DNA of 64,000 bases from positions 1 through 64,000 of the forward strand of contig JBGARJ010000028.1 of assembly GCA_044230315.1 (NCBI GenBank), written 5' to 3'. Of this stretch, positions 45,245-54,129 are shown piece by piece; position 1 is the first letter of the stretch; each line of letters starts with the position of its first letter. The position numbers and the translations under genes were made by a program. Source of the stretch: M3007 sp044230315 (GTDB lineage Bacteria > Bacteroidota > Bacteroidia > Chitinophagales > Saprospiraceae). The notes beneath the pieces were generated by a model. The model saw only the letters and a program-made list of their open reading frames with translations. It was not told where the DNA came from and did not search any database.

Positions 45245-48187
45245 CTATTTAAGCAACGTAAGGGTTACCGGTCCGATCAGGCCGGAGGGGCGGGGTTCCC
45301 ATCCGGAAGCATCGAACAAACCGTTTTTTCCGCGGTTTTCACTCTTGCGGGCGGGAAAGTTTACGTTGTAAAATTTTTTCCAGAACGTACCGTCGCGGTC
45401 CATGCCGGCGATGCGGTTCGCCATCAGGTTGGAGACCTCGATTTCCAGCAGGTTGTTTGCTTTAACGAGGTTCCGGTCAACAAACAGTTGATAAACCGGG
45501 CCCAAGGCGACGCCAATTTCCCGGCCATTGAGCCGGACGCGCGCACTTTCCGCCACCAGGCCCAAATCGAGCAACCAACCGCGGCCTTCGCCGCCCGGTC
45601 TGGGCAATTGAATGCTGTACCGGGCTGTTCCGGAAAAACGCTTCACCGCTTCCCCGCCCAACCCGGTCCAGGAGCCGAGCGTGGCGATCTCTGCCGGCGC
45701 GGGGAGTTCGGGCCCGCCCTGCACAAACTCAAGTTTCCAGGCGCCGGTCACGGGTACCGGGTCGCCCGATCGTTGAATATAAATCCAGGGCTCGCCCTTG
45801 GTTTCGGCATCGAAGGTTTTCAGGATACAGGAAGCGCCCCGGTTCAATTGAAGACGCAGCTCAACCGTACCGTTCCCGGCCGCTGCTTTCCGGGTTTGCG
45901 CAAAACCCGACTGGCCCGTCATGGGATCAAAAATAGCGACGGCTTTGCAGGCGCCTTGCAGCGGAACCCAACCATCGAGATCGCTTTCGGACCAGTTGGA
46001 AAGGAAAAAATAGTTGCCGTGTTCATAGCGCCGCCGGGTGAATTGCAGGCCCTGATCGACCAATGCTTCCCTGGAAACCCCGGCCCTGCCCAGCGCTTCG
46101 CTCAAAGCGGGCGCCACAATACTCCGGCCGGCGCCGACAGTGGCCATGCCGCTGATTCCCGGGTTGAGGGATGCCGTTATTTGTTGCAGCCGCTCCCGCC
46201 GTTTTTCCAATTCCGGCAGGCCGGGCACATCGGCCGGCAGCCCGGTGTGGAAGACAATCGTGGCGCCTTTTTTGGCCAGTTCCAGCAGCTTCTCCATGGT
46301 CGGAAGCGGCATGAACCGGGTTTCCGGAATCAGGATGATCCGGTAGGTATTGCCCCCGGTGGTCAGTTTACCGTTTTCAACGGCAAGCGCCCCAACCTGA
46401 CGGTCCGAAACGAAATCATAACTATAGCCTCCGGCCTGCAGGGTATCGGCAACAGACCTGACGTCGGCGCTGTCGGCGCCTTTCCCGCTGCCGTCAAAGT
46501 GCTCCAGCATTTCCGGGCGCTCACTGGCGAAGCGGTCGTAAACGGGGAAGTAGATCAGGATATCATTATCGGGTTCCCCGGCCTGAAGAAAAGCCTGGGT
46601 GCGGGCCACGTATTGATTTAATGCAGAAAAATCGGGCCACAGGGAGTTACGCGGATTGGCATGAACGGCGGCGTAGAAGAGCCGGCCCGGCCAGGCTTCG
46701 CCGGGAGGTGAATAACAGGTACCGTGGTAGAACACGTGGTTGATGCCGCCGGCCAGGTAACGATCGAGGCTTTGTTTGATCGCGGACAAGTTGGATAAAA
46801 AATGTTCGTTCAGCCAGGTGGCCGATTCGGAAGAAGCCAGCCTTTTCCCGGTGACATGGGCCGCCGAACTGGCGAATTTCATCCGGACGATATCCGTTCC
46901 TTCCGTTTCCGGAATATCCGAAGCGGCATACAGGTCGAGAATACTGGCCGGCGAACCGTGGGCCTGGTTCCGGACGATAGCGCCTTTTTTCCGTGCCCAT
47001 GCAGCCCATTCTTTGGTAAAGGTTTCCAGCAACAGGTCCGATACCGTTTCCCGGTAATCCGATCGCACCCGGATATTTTGTTCTTCCGAATCCTCGCCAA
47101 ACAACGCGGGCAGGTGATTCCGCAGGTCGTATCCGCGCCATGTCAGAAACGCTTCAAACAGGTCAGGCGTCCAATCGGCTTGTCCGCGGGCGTCGTCCAC
47201 CTCATAACTGTCGTTAAAAAAAGCCCTCAGGCCCTGGGTCTTGCGGCCCTCGAATGCCTGGTCGAACTTATGGAGGTAATTGCGGATGGCCGTGGCGGAA
47301 AAATGGTCGATCACGTTGCCTTCGCCGCCCGGGGCGGCGCGTTCCACCATTTTCCCGTGCCAGCCCTGAAAAACGGCGTAGAGCGTCCAGTTCCCTTGCG
47401 GGGCCGTCCAGTTGAGTGTACCGTTGGCATCTACCTGGTTGGTGAGGTTGAGCATGACGCCGTCATCCGAGTACGCCATGAGCGTTTGCAGGGGCAGTTG
47501 TTTTTCAAAACGCACTTGATCGAGGGCCAGCGCCTGGAGGTTTTTATTGGCGGAAATGGGTTCCACCAGGTCGCCGATCTCCAGGCGGGGCCGGTTTGCC
47601 AATGTTTCGGGTTCCTGCATTGACCCCGTAACCTTTTCGCCTTTTTCCTTATAAATGCCGTACGATTGGTATACCTGGTTGGGCACGGCGCGCAAGATAG
47701 GTTCCTGAATAAACCGGATGGGCTCCGCAAGGCGCTGGCCGCCTTTCAACTTGTATTCCTTGTGCGCCATGTACTTGCAGGCATCCGATTCGGACACCCA
47801 GGGCCCGCCGAACGGCCATCCGGTGCCGGTGGCCATGTCGATGCCCAACCCCAGCCGCCTGGCCTCCTGCAGGGTGTGTTCGAACATATCCATCCATTTG
47901 GGCGACAGGTAGTCGACAAACTGGTCCTCCTCGCCAATGACGCCATAGATCGGCGTGAGTTCCAGGCCGCCCAACCCGGCTTTTTGGTACGCTTCCAGCT
48001 CGGCCGTTATGCCCGCTTTGGTCACGCTGTTCCCCTGCCACCACCACCTCGACCAGGGTTTGGACGCCTGGGTGATCTCGGGCCATTTCAGCGCCGGTTG
48101 GCCGGTTTGCGCGCAGCCAATGCCCCAAAGAAGGGCCAGCATGGTGAACACGCAAAATCGAAAGGCAAACGGGATAGTACGCAGCAT
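45245..48187 (-). CDS. GH106-family alpha-L-rhamnosidase
   Basis: A 980-residue secreted enzyme of GH106. Signal peptide ends near GCAQT. The family start WSRWWWQGNSVTKAGITAELEAYQKAGLGG is clear, as are GIDMATGTGWPFGGPWVS, FNDSYEVDDA and SDIPETEGTD. The last 150 residues are a jelly-roll (WLLDLGLVAESARVRLNGREIGVALGPVYQ). Characterised members remove alpha-L-rhamnose from rhamnogalacturonan or arabinogalactan with inversion and need calcium. It follows the PL22 gene by 4 bases. Its product rhamnose is the substrate of the mutarotase and aldolase encoded nearby. Confidence 0.88.
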   Translation of the reverse strand: MLRTIPFAFRFCVFTMLALLWGIGCAQTGQPALKWPEITQASKPWSRWWWQGNSVTKAGITAELEAYQKAGLGGLELTPIYGVIGEEDQFVDYLSPKWMDMFEHTLQEARRLGLGIDMATGTGWPFGGPWVSESDACKYMAHKEYKLKGGQRLAEPIRFIQEPILRAVPNQVYQSYGIYKEKGEKVTGSMQEPETLANRPRLEIGDLVEPISANKNLQALALDQVRFEKQLPLQTLMAYSDDGVMLNLTNQVDANGTLNWTAPQGNWTLYAVFQGWHGKMVERAAPGGEGNVIDHFSATAIRNYLHKFDQAFEGRKTQGLRAFFNDSYEVDDARGQADWTPDLFEAFLTWRGYDLRNHLPALFGEDSEEQNIRVRSDYRETVSDLLLETFTKEWAAWARKKGAIVRNQAHGSPASILDLYAASDIPETEGTDIVRMKFASSAAHVTGKRLASSESATWLNEHFLSNLSAIKQSLDRYLAGGINHVFYHGTCYSPPGEAWPGRLFYAAVHANPRNSLWPDFSALNQYVARTQAFLQAGEPDNDILIYFPVYDRFASERPEMLEHFDGSGKGADSADVRSVADTLQAGGYSYDFVSDRQVGALAVENGKLTTGGNTYRIILIPETRFMPLPTMEKLLELAKKGATIVFHTGLPADVPGLPELEKRRERLQQITASLNPGISGMATVGAGRSIVAPALSEALGRAGVSREALVDQGLQFTRRRYEHGNYFFLSNWSESDLDGWVPLQGACKAVAIFDPMTGQSGFAQTRKAAAGNGTVELRLQLNRGASCILKTFDAETKGEPWIYIQRSGDPVPVTGAWKLEFVQGGPELPAPAEIATLGSWTGLGGEAVKRFSGTARYSIQLPRPGGEGRGWLLDLGLVAESARVRLNGREIGVALGPVYQLFVDRNLVKANNLLEIEVSNLMANRIAGMDRDGTFWKKFYNVNFPARKSENRGKNGLFDASGWEPRPSGLIGPVTLTLLK

Positions 48188-48190
48188 AAC

Positions 48191-49439
48191 TTAGTTGTTT
48201 TTTTGAATTTCAACGGCATACACCTGACTTTCCCCTTCAAAGTTGGCCCGGAAAACGATCCATTTCCCATCGGGTGAGAAATGAACATTGGGTTCCAGTT
48301 GGTAGTCGTGGTGCTGCATGTTGACCAATCGTTCGGATTTGAACTTGTTGCCTTTCGGCCGGAACAGGTAGAGCCATCTGCCATCCGGGGCTTTGGCTAC
48401 CTGGCCGGGGTCGCCGCCATCGCCGCAAAACAGTTTTTGGTTCGGCGCGATATTGAAATGGATCGACCATTCGTTGCGCGTCATTTGGTAGCGTTTCTTC
48501 TTGCCGGTTTTAACGGCATAATTGGCCAGGAAGAAGGTTTCGCCCCGGGGTATCTGCAAGTCGTACCAGATCTTTTTCCCGTCCCAGCTCCAAAACTCAT
48601 GGCCGGCAATTTCGCGGGGCACGGTCCGTTCATGGATCTTTTTTACCTCCCTGGTCCGGATATTGATGTTCCAAATCCGGTCTACCAGGTGCCAGGGACC
48701 TTCGTGGCAGAACATGAGAAGATCGGGGTCAGTCGTCGAAAACTGGATATGGCCGAGCCAGGTGTTTTCGGTGTGCACCTTTTCCAGGGCCCCTGTTTCG
48801 AGGTCAACGGTAAAAAGCGTGTGGGGGATTTTGGCTTCGAAGATCCGGTCGAAGAAATCGTGTTTGGCGGGGTATTTTTTCAGGATGGCTTCTTTTTCCG
48901 GGCCTGCCCAGGTTCCGGCCAGTTTGGTCTCGTCGGCGTTCAGGGTAGTGATGTCGGCTTTGAAATCGTCGGGAAAGACATATACCCGCCGGGTTGTGCC
49001 CCGGTCGATATGGGTGGCAAAAACGGTATCCTCCAACTGATAAAAAACCTCGCGGTGTCGGTCTCCGACGATTTCCCCGAAAATACGCCCCGGGCGGTCG
49101 GTCAATTGCCGGATTTCCAGGGTTTGCATCACCGTAAAACACCATCAGGTCGCCCTTACCATCGGGGGTTTTTACAAAAGGGACGTCGTGGAAGTAGAAA
49201 CTCCGGTTGGCGCCGGCGCGCCGGGTCAACCGTTTGACGCGGTGACCGGTATCCTTGTCGATCCATTCGGGCGGCATCGGTTTTTGAGCGCCGGTCTCCA
49301 GCACCGGTATTTGCGCCCGCAGGTGCTGGCCGGGGATAAAATGAAGCAAAATGGCTAAAAGCCAGGTTGCCGCAGCGGTCTTTGGCGGTAAAAAAGCCCA
49401 CCCCGGCGACACGTCTAACACAGTAATCCTCTTTTTCAT
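48191..49439 (-). pseudogene. PL22 oligogalacturonate lyase, frameshifted
   Basis: Two overlapping frames together make one protein of about 415 residues. The first (from 49439) has a signal peptide and then PVLETGAQKPMPPEWIDKDTGHRVKRLT up to GDLMVFYGD. The second (to 48191) continues with QTLEIRQLTDRPG and the rest of the seven-bladed propeller, including GHEFWSWDGKKIWYDL and HHDYQLEPNVHFSPDGKWI, the metal-site region of PL22. The switch is near 49126-49135 and is explained by one extra base (GGTGATGCAAACC). The enzyme cleaves oligogalacturonides to unsaturated uronates. It may be a real mutation or an assembly error; both halves are otherwise intact and in operon context. Confidence 0.82.
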
Positions 49440-49457
49440 GCCAAGTCGATTTTGATG

Positions 49458-51011
49458 TTACCTTTTTCCGGCTGTGGGGCCAGGCCAGTTGTCTGTTCGG
49501 AAGGGGGTTGCGGGCAGGCAGGTTTCATTCGACAGGTTGGGCCCCACGGGGTTGTTGTTGAAAGCATAGCGGACGGCCTCGGGGCGTTCTACTTCATCTG
49601 CCCAGACGATCACCTTTTTTTTGCCCCTGATTTTCGCTTTCGCCCAATACCATTTTTTATCCGCACCGGCGATCGCAAATTGCTGCAACGCCGTGCCCGA
49701 GCACATGCGCAAGCCGGCGCCCGTTTCTCCAAACAGCAACTTGACCTTGTGCCGGCGGTACCGGGCTTTTCGGAACACCGGACCGCTTTTGGTGATTTTG
49801 CGGCCATAAACGTCTGCCATAGCCCAGCGCTCCAAGCGCCTGCCCACGTCCAGCTTGTTCGTCGGGTGAATATCATTGGCCTCCCCGATATCGATGGTCA
49901 CGATCAGACCCGTGTGGGGCACCTGCAGGCAGGTTTTCCGCTGGGCGTCGCGGATGTGGCTCCAGGCCTCATCTGCCGGTTCAGGCGACGTGCTGCGAAA
50001 ATTGGGCAACTGGACGATGGCGAATGGAAAATCGCCCTGTCCCCAGCGCTCCCGCCACGCCCGGATCATGGTGGGCAACAGTAATTCATATTGTTCGGCG
50101 CGTTCTTCATTCGATTCGCCCTGGTACCACAAGGCGCCCCGGATGGCAAAAGGGATCAGGGGGGTGATCATGTTGTTGTAAATCGACGCTGCAATGCGAT
50201 AATCGCGCAGCGCATCCGGCACCCGGGGCCTGCCGGGCGGCTTCTGGCCGGCGGCTTCGGCATTCGCAACCGCGGCCTCCCAATCTTTTATCTGCTGGGT
50301 ATAAGCGGCCTCTACCGCAGGGCGCTCTGCCGCCCATATTTTCTCCCGTTCGATACAGGGCCTCAGGTCGCTGGAAGCCGCCAGGTATTCTACCGGCGTC
50401 CAGGCTTCGGCCTGGGAGCCGCCGTAAGAAGCGTTGATCAGGCCGATGGGGATGCCCAGTTCGCGGTACAGTTCCAGTCCGAAAAAATAGCCTACCCCGG
50501 AAAAATCGGGCGCGGTGGCCGGTGAACAGCCCTGCCAGGTAGCGAGTTGGCCCTCCTTGCGTTTGAAGGCTACATCCCGGCTCACGTTGAACAGCCGAAT
50601 GGCGGGGTAATCCGCCGCCTGAATCGCCGCTGCCCCACCCTTTGATTGTTCCAGGGTCCATTGCATGTTGGATTGCCCCGAACACAACCATACTTCTCCA
50701 ACCAGGATATTGCGGAGTTCGATCCGGTTGGCGCCGGAAATCGTCATGGTGGCCGGTGTGGCCGAAGCGGTAAAGGGGCCAAGCAGGACGTTCCAGTTTC
50801 CCTGAGCATCTGCCGTTGTCGATTGGGTACGGTCGCCGAAGGTTACCTGAACGGTTTCTCCGGGTGCGGCTTTTCCCCAAACGGGCACGGGCCGGCCTTG
50901 TTGCAGCACCATGTTATCACCGAGTATATCCGGAAGCGTAACCGCCGCCGGGCAGTTTGCAACGGCGGCGGCGATGATCAGGAAACAAGCGTATAATGTT
51001 CTGACTTTCAT
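49458..51011 (-). CDS. SASA-family (sialate O-acetylesterase-like) carbohydrate esterase
   Basis: A 517-residue secreted SGNH-type esterase. Signal peptide about 1-22. N-terminal beta domain (VTLPDILGDNMVLQQGRPVPVWGKAAPGETV) is typical of this group. The catalytic serine lies in WLCSGQSNMQW, with block III-like LINASYGGSQAEAW, and the Asp/His pair in EANDIHPTNKLDVG. The family removes O-acetyl groups from sugars. In this cluster the target is most likely acetylated galacturonic acid or rhamnose in pectin (inference). It sits 4 bases after rhaM and 18 before the PL22 gene. Confidence 0.88.
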   Translation of the reverse strand: MKVRTLYACFLIIAAAVANCPAAVTLPDILGDNMVLQQGRPVPVWGKAAPGETVQVTFGDRTQSTTADAQGNWNVLLGPFTASATPATMTISGANRIELRNILVGEVWLCSGQSNMQWTLEQSKGGAAAIQAADYPAIRLFNVSRDVAFKRKEGQLATWQGCSPATAPDFSGVGYFFGLELYRELGIPIGLINASYGGSQAEAWTPVEYLAASSDLRPCIEREKIWAAERPAVEAAYTQQIKDWEAAVANAEAAGQKPPGRPRVPDALRDYRIAASIYNNMITPLIPFAIRGALWYQGESNEERAEQYELLLPTMIRAWRERWGQGDFPFAIVQLPNFRSTSPEPADEAWSHIRDAQRKTCLQVPHTGLIVTIDIGEANDIHPTNKLDVGRRLERWAMADVYGRKITKSGPVFRKARYRRHKVKLLFGETGAGLRMCSGTALQQFAIAGADKKWYWAKAKIRGKKKVIVWADEVERPEAVRYAFNNNPVGPNLSNETCLPATPFRTDNWPGPTAGKR

Positions 51012-51015
51012 AATA

Positions 51016-51330
51016 TTAATCCAGATGAAATACTTCCGTTAACGGAACCGAGACGGGCGAGTTGTCGGGGTTGGTTTCCATAATATCCGCCATGTAGGTC
51101 CACCATTTTTTTACCACCGGGTGGTTGGGGAGAAAATCGGGGTCAAGATCAGCCTCCAACTTTTGGAAGGCGAACAAGGTCAGCGTTTCTTCATCCAGGT
51201 AAATCGAATAATCGCGGATACCCGCCTCGGCAAGCACCTGTTGGAGGTCTGGCCAAATGGCATCATGCCGCTTTTTGTACTCCGCTTCGAACCCGGGCCG
51301 GAGTTTCATCTTAAAGGCATTTCGCTTCAT
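51016..51330 (-). CDS. rhaM: L-rhamnose mutarotase
   Basis: A 104-residue dimeric ferredoxin-like enzyme that interconverts alpha and beta anomers of L-rhamnose. Conserved residues: KLRPGFEAEYKKRHDAIWPDL with the catalytic His, YSIYLDEETLTLFAF with Tyr, and PVVKKWWTYMADIM with the Trp pair. Length is exact for the family. Cytoplasmic. It lies between GH31 and the esterase, with spacers of 4 bases on both sides, so it belongs to the same transcript. Confidence 0.95.
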   Translation of the reverse strand: MKRNAFKMKLRPGFEAEYKKRHDAIWPDLQQVLAEAGIRDYSIYLDEETLTLFAFQKLEADLDPDFLPNHPVVKKWWTYMADIMETNPDNSPVSVPLTEVFHLD

Positions 51331-51334
51331 TTTT

Positions 51335-53803
51335 TTAGAATGTCAGTTCCACGTTTATATCATTTTTGCTCGACCCGCCGGGGCTGATGTACAGGATGTG
51401 GGCCGCGCCATCAAAATACCAGCCGGGCGCTTTCGCCTCCTGGTCGGGTTGGCCGCTCGCGTTTACGGGCGCCCCGCCCGACAGGACGGTTTTGGGCACT
51501 GTATCCGCGTGTATTTTCAGGGCGTATCGCCGCTCCGGAACCGGGTATGCACCCTGTGGTTTGCGTATTCCCACCTGGAGCCGGCCGGCATCCTGGCTGC
51601 AACTGATCTCCGTACGTGCAAACCGGCCCTTTTGGTAATCCAGGCTCTTCCCGTCGTCGTCGTACAGGGAGAAACCGGATGCGCCGTGCGGAAAGATCTC
51701 CAGGGTAATCAGATCCGCCGGCTTTTCGCCGATGTAGTTCACCGGTTCCTGCATGGGAATGATGGCCCCGGCTTTCACCAGAATGGGTATCTGGTCGAGC
51801 GGAGCGAGTACCTGAAGGTATTGCTTACCTGTATATTTTTGGCCGGTATAGTAGTCCAACCAGACGCCTTCGGGGAGGTACACTTCACGGGTTTGAGCGC
51901 CTTTGACCGTTACCGGGCAAACCATCATCTGGCTGCCCAGCAGGTACTGGTCGGCGATGGGGTAAACATTCTCATCGTGTTGGTATTCCAGCACCAATGC
52001 CCGCATGAGCGGCATGCCGGTCTGGTACATTTCAAAGGAATGGCTGTACAGGTACGGGATCAGCCGGTAACGGAACGTTGCGTATTTTTTAAAGTTGTTC
52101 AAGGCGTCATCGCCGTAGTTCCAGGGCTCCTTGTATCCCGGATGATCCATGCCGAACAAGTGCGCCACCGGGCTCAACAACCCGAACTGACACCAGCGGA
52201 TATACAATTCGGGATCGGCATCGTGTTCGAAGCCGCCCATACAATGGGCCCAGTTGCCTACGCCCGAAAGGCCGATATTCAGGCCAGCCTTGACGACGGG
52301 TGCGAAGTATTGCCATTCACTGGGCCAGTCGCCGGCGAAAATAAACGGGTAGCGCTGAATGCCGGCATACCCTTCTCGGGTATGGTTCATCCCGCGCATG
52401 CCATTGAATTCCATGAACTTTTCGTAGGGGGCTTTGGCATAGGCAATCGGGAAAATATTGTGCAGTTTTTCTGCTTCCAGGCCGGTCGGGCCGAGTTTGT
52501 TGCTTTCGTTGGCCTCATGCCCGAACGCGCTGCCTTCATCGGTCTTAACAAAGCGGACGCCGAGCGCTGCCACCTGCAGGACGCCGTTTTTCCACCACCA
52601 GTCCACCGCATTGGGATCAAAAAAATTGACGAATTCTCCTGGGTTGCCCGCTTCCGGATAGGTAAGGCCCAGGGCTCTGGCCTGGTCGAGCAAATTGAGT
52701 TTGTTTCCGTTATCGAAGCGGGGCCGGATGTGTACGCCGGCCAGGTTGATATGCATGGCGTACAGGCTGTCGAACATGGCTTTGGGGTTGTTGAAGGTCT
52801 CCCGCCATTCAAAGGTGGTCGCTCCCTTGCCGCCGTTCTTTCCAAAGATACGCCAGGTAGAATCGAGGTGCAGAACATCCACCGGGATCCCCATTTTTCT
52901 GAATTTCCGGACCAGGTTAACAACATAGTCCGTTGAAGTCATTTCTTCGTGCCCCCAGGTACCCCCGCTGTAGGTGCCGACTTGCAGCCCGAGGGCAAAC
53001 AAGGGCATCAACGGCGCTTTACCGGTCAGATCGGTGTACTGATTTAAAATATCCGGGAAATCCGGCCCGTACAGGAAGTAATAGTCCAGCTCGCCGTTTT
53101 TGGCCCCGAACGAATAGGCCTGCGGGTCGGTCAGCCCCATGTCCCATTCGTTGGCAAATGAATTGTGGAGGAAAATCCCATAGCCGCGCGTGCTCATGAA
53201 GAAGGGCACGGGGCAGTAATTGGCTTTCAGCACATTATAGGCGCCGATGATATGCGGCATGCCGGTGCCGCGGCCTACATTGAGTTGCACGAGCTTGCTG
53301 CGCTGGTCGGTAAAGTCCATACGCTCGCCGAAGCCGAAAAAATGCTCGTCCGGGCCCATTTGTTTCCGGCACAGCACGGCATCGCCGTTTTTCCAGGCGC
53401 CGCCGGTTCCGGGCGGCGATTCGGCGCACAACAAGCGGCCGTCGGCATCCAGGATAGTGATAGCGAAGGGGTCCTTCCGGACCATCAGTTTCAGCCGTTC
53501 GCTTTCCAGTTGAAATTGCCCGGCATCTTCCGTTACCCGGACGGGCACTTCGGCCCATTGGTATTTTACGACCATCCAGGGTTCGTTCGCTTCGAATTTC
53601 CGCGTCCAGCTGCTGCGTATCCGCACCATAGATGCGGTACAGAATTCTATCTGCACATCCGCCATTTTATTGGAAAAAGAAAAGGTATTGCCTTTTCTGA
53701 AAAAGCCGGACTGATAGGCGCCCACCCCCGTTTGCGCGTGCAGCGAGGATAACAGCATTGGAAACAAAAGCAACAACCACCATTTGGACTGCGACAACTG
53801 CAT
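51335..53803 (-). CDS. GH31 family glycoside hydrolase
   Basis: An 822-residue secreted GH31 enzyme. Signal peptide about 1-24. N-terminal beta-sandwich (residues 30-230), then the TIM barrel with PLFALGLQVGTYSG, VDVLHLDSTWRIFG and the nucleophile region GVRFVKTDEGSAFG (catalytic Asp in KTDEG). The acid region is IFAGDWPSEWQYF. C-terminal beta domains follow (ILVKAGAIIPMQEP). Family activities include alpha-glucosidase and alpha-xylosidase, and some act on other sugars. The substrate here is unknown; context suggests a pectin side-chain sugar. A hairpin separates it from susD. Confidence 0.9.
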   Translation of the reverse strand: MQLSQSKWWLLLLFPMLLSSLHAQTGVGAYQSGFFRKGNTFSFSNKMADVQIEFCTASMVRIRSSWTRKFEANEPWMVVKYQWAEVPVRVTEDAGQFQLESERLKLMVRKDPFAITILDADGRLLCAESPPGTGGAWKNGDAVLCRKQMGPDEHFFGFGERMDFTDQRSKLVQLNVGRGTGMPHIIGAYNVLKANYCPVPFFMSTRGYGIFLHNSFANEWDMGLTDPQAYSFGAKNGELDYYFLYGPDFPDILNQYTDLTGKAPLMPLFALGLQVGTYSGGTWGHEEMTSTDYVVNLVRKFRKMGIPVDVLHLDSTWRIFGKNGGKGATTFEWRETFNNPKAMFDSLYAMHINLAGVHIRPRFDNGNKLNLLDQARALGLTYPEAGNPGEFVNFFDPNAVDWWWKNGVLQVAALGVRFVKTDEGSAFGHEANESNKLGPTGLEAEKLHNIFPIAYAKAPYEKFMEFNGMRGMNHTREGYAGIQRYPFIFAGDWPSEWQYFAPVVKAGLNIGLSGVGNWAHCMGGFEHDADPELYIRWCQFGLLSPVAHLFGMDHPGYKEPWNYGDDALNNFKKYATFRYRLIPYLYSHSFEMYQTGMPLMRALVLEYQHDENVYPIADQYLLGSQMMVCPVTVKGAQTREVYLPEGVWLDYYTGQKYTGKQYLQVLAPLDQIPILVKAGAIIPMQEPVNYIGEKPADLITLEIFPHGASGFSLYDDDGKSLDYQKGRFARTEISCSQDAGRLQVGIRKPQGAYPVPERRYALKIHADTVPKTVLSGGAPVNASGQPDQEAKAPGWYFDGAAHILYISPGGSSKNDINVELTF

Positions 53804-53819
53804 CGGTATATTTTTGAAA

Positions 53820-53851
53820 GGAGCCGGAGCAGGCTGTCCAGCTCCGGCTCC
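53820..53851 (-). terminator. Strong hairpin between susD and the GH31 operon
   Basis: An 11-bp perfect stem GGAGCCGGAGC/GCTCCGGCTCC with a 10-nt loop. On the minus strand only TTTC follows. It may act as a partial terminator or RNA end, which would let susCD mRNA exceed the downstream enzymes, as is known for sus-type operons. Confidence 0.6.
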
Positions 53852-53869
53852 TTTTGTTCATGTTGAGAC

Positions 53870-54028
53870 GACTTGCGACGAGCGGCTTTGAGTAGGAAAA
53901 ACGCCGTTTTTGGGCTGGGCAGGCAAATTTTGCCGTCGAAACCGGGCCAATTCGCCAAAATAGTTAACGCAGCCAGGCGGGAAAAAGGGCGTTTTTCCCC
54001 AATCAAAGCCACCCGTCGCAACAAGTCT
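53870..54028. repeat. ~160-bp palindromic intergenic element 1
   Basis: Imperfect inverted arms of about 45 nt (left ACTTGCGACGAGCGGCTTTG..., right complement CTTGTTGCGACGGGTGGCTTTG...) flank a core GGCAGGCAAATTTTGCCGTCG...CCAATTCGCCAAAATAGTTAACGCAGCC. The core, but not the arms, recurs at 60835-60995. Confidence 0.75.
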
Positions 54029-54129
54029 TATGGATATTAATCTTCAGATTAGAACCTGTTTGGGGGTTCATCGCCGGGCCGCAAACGGAAAATTTCATTT
54101 TCGTCTCGGCAGGATAACCCAAGCAGTTC

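Noticed and set aside
51257..52936. A 559-codon plus-strand frame
   Set aside because: Antisense to the GH31 gene; no recognisable domain.
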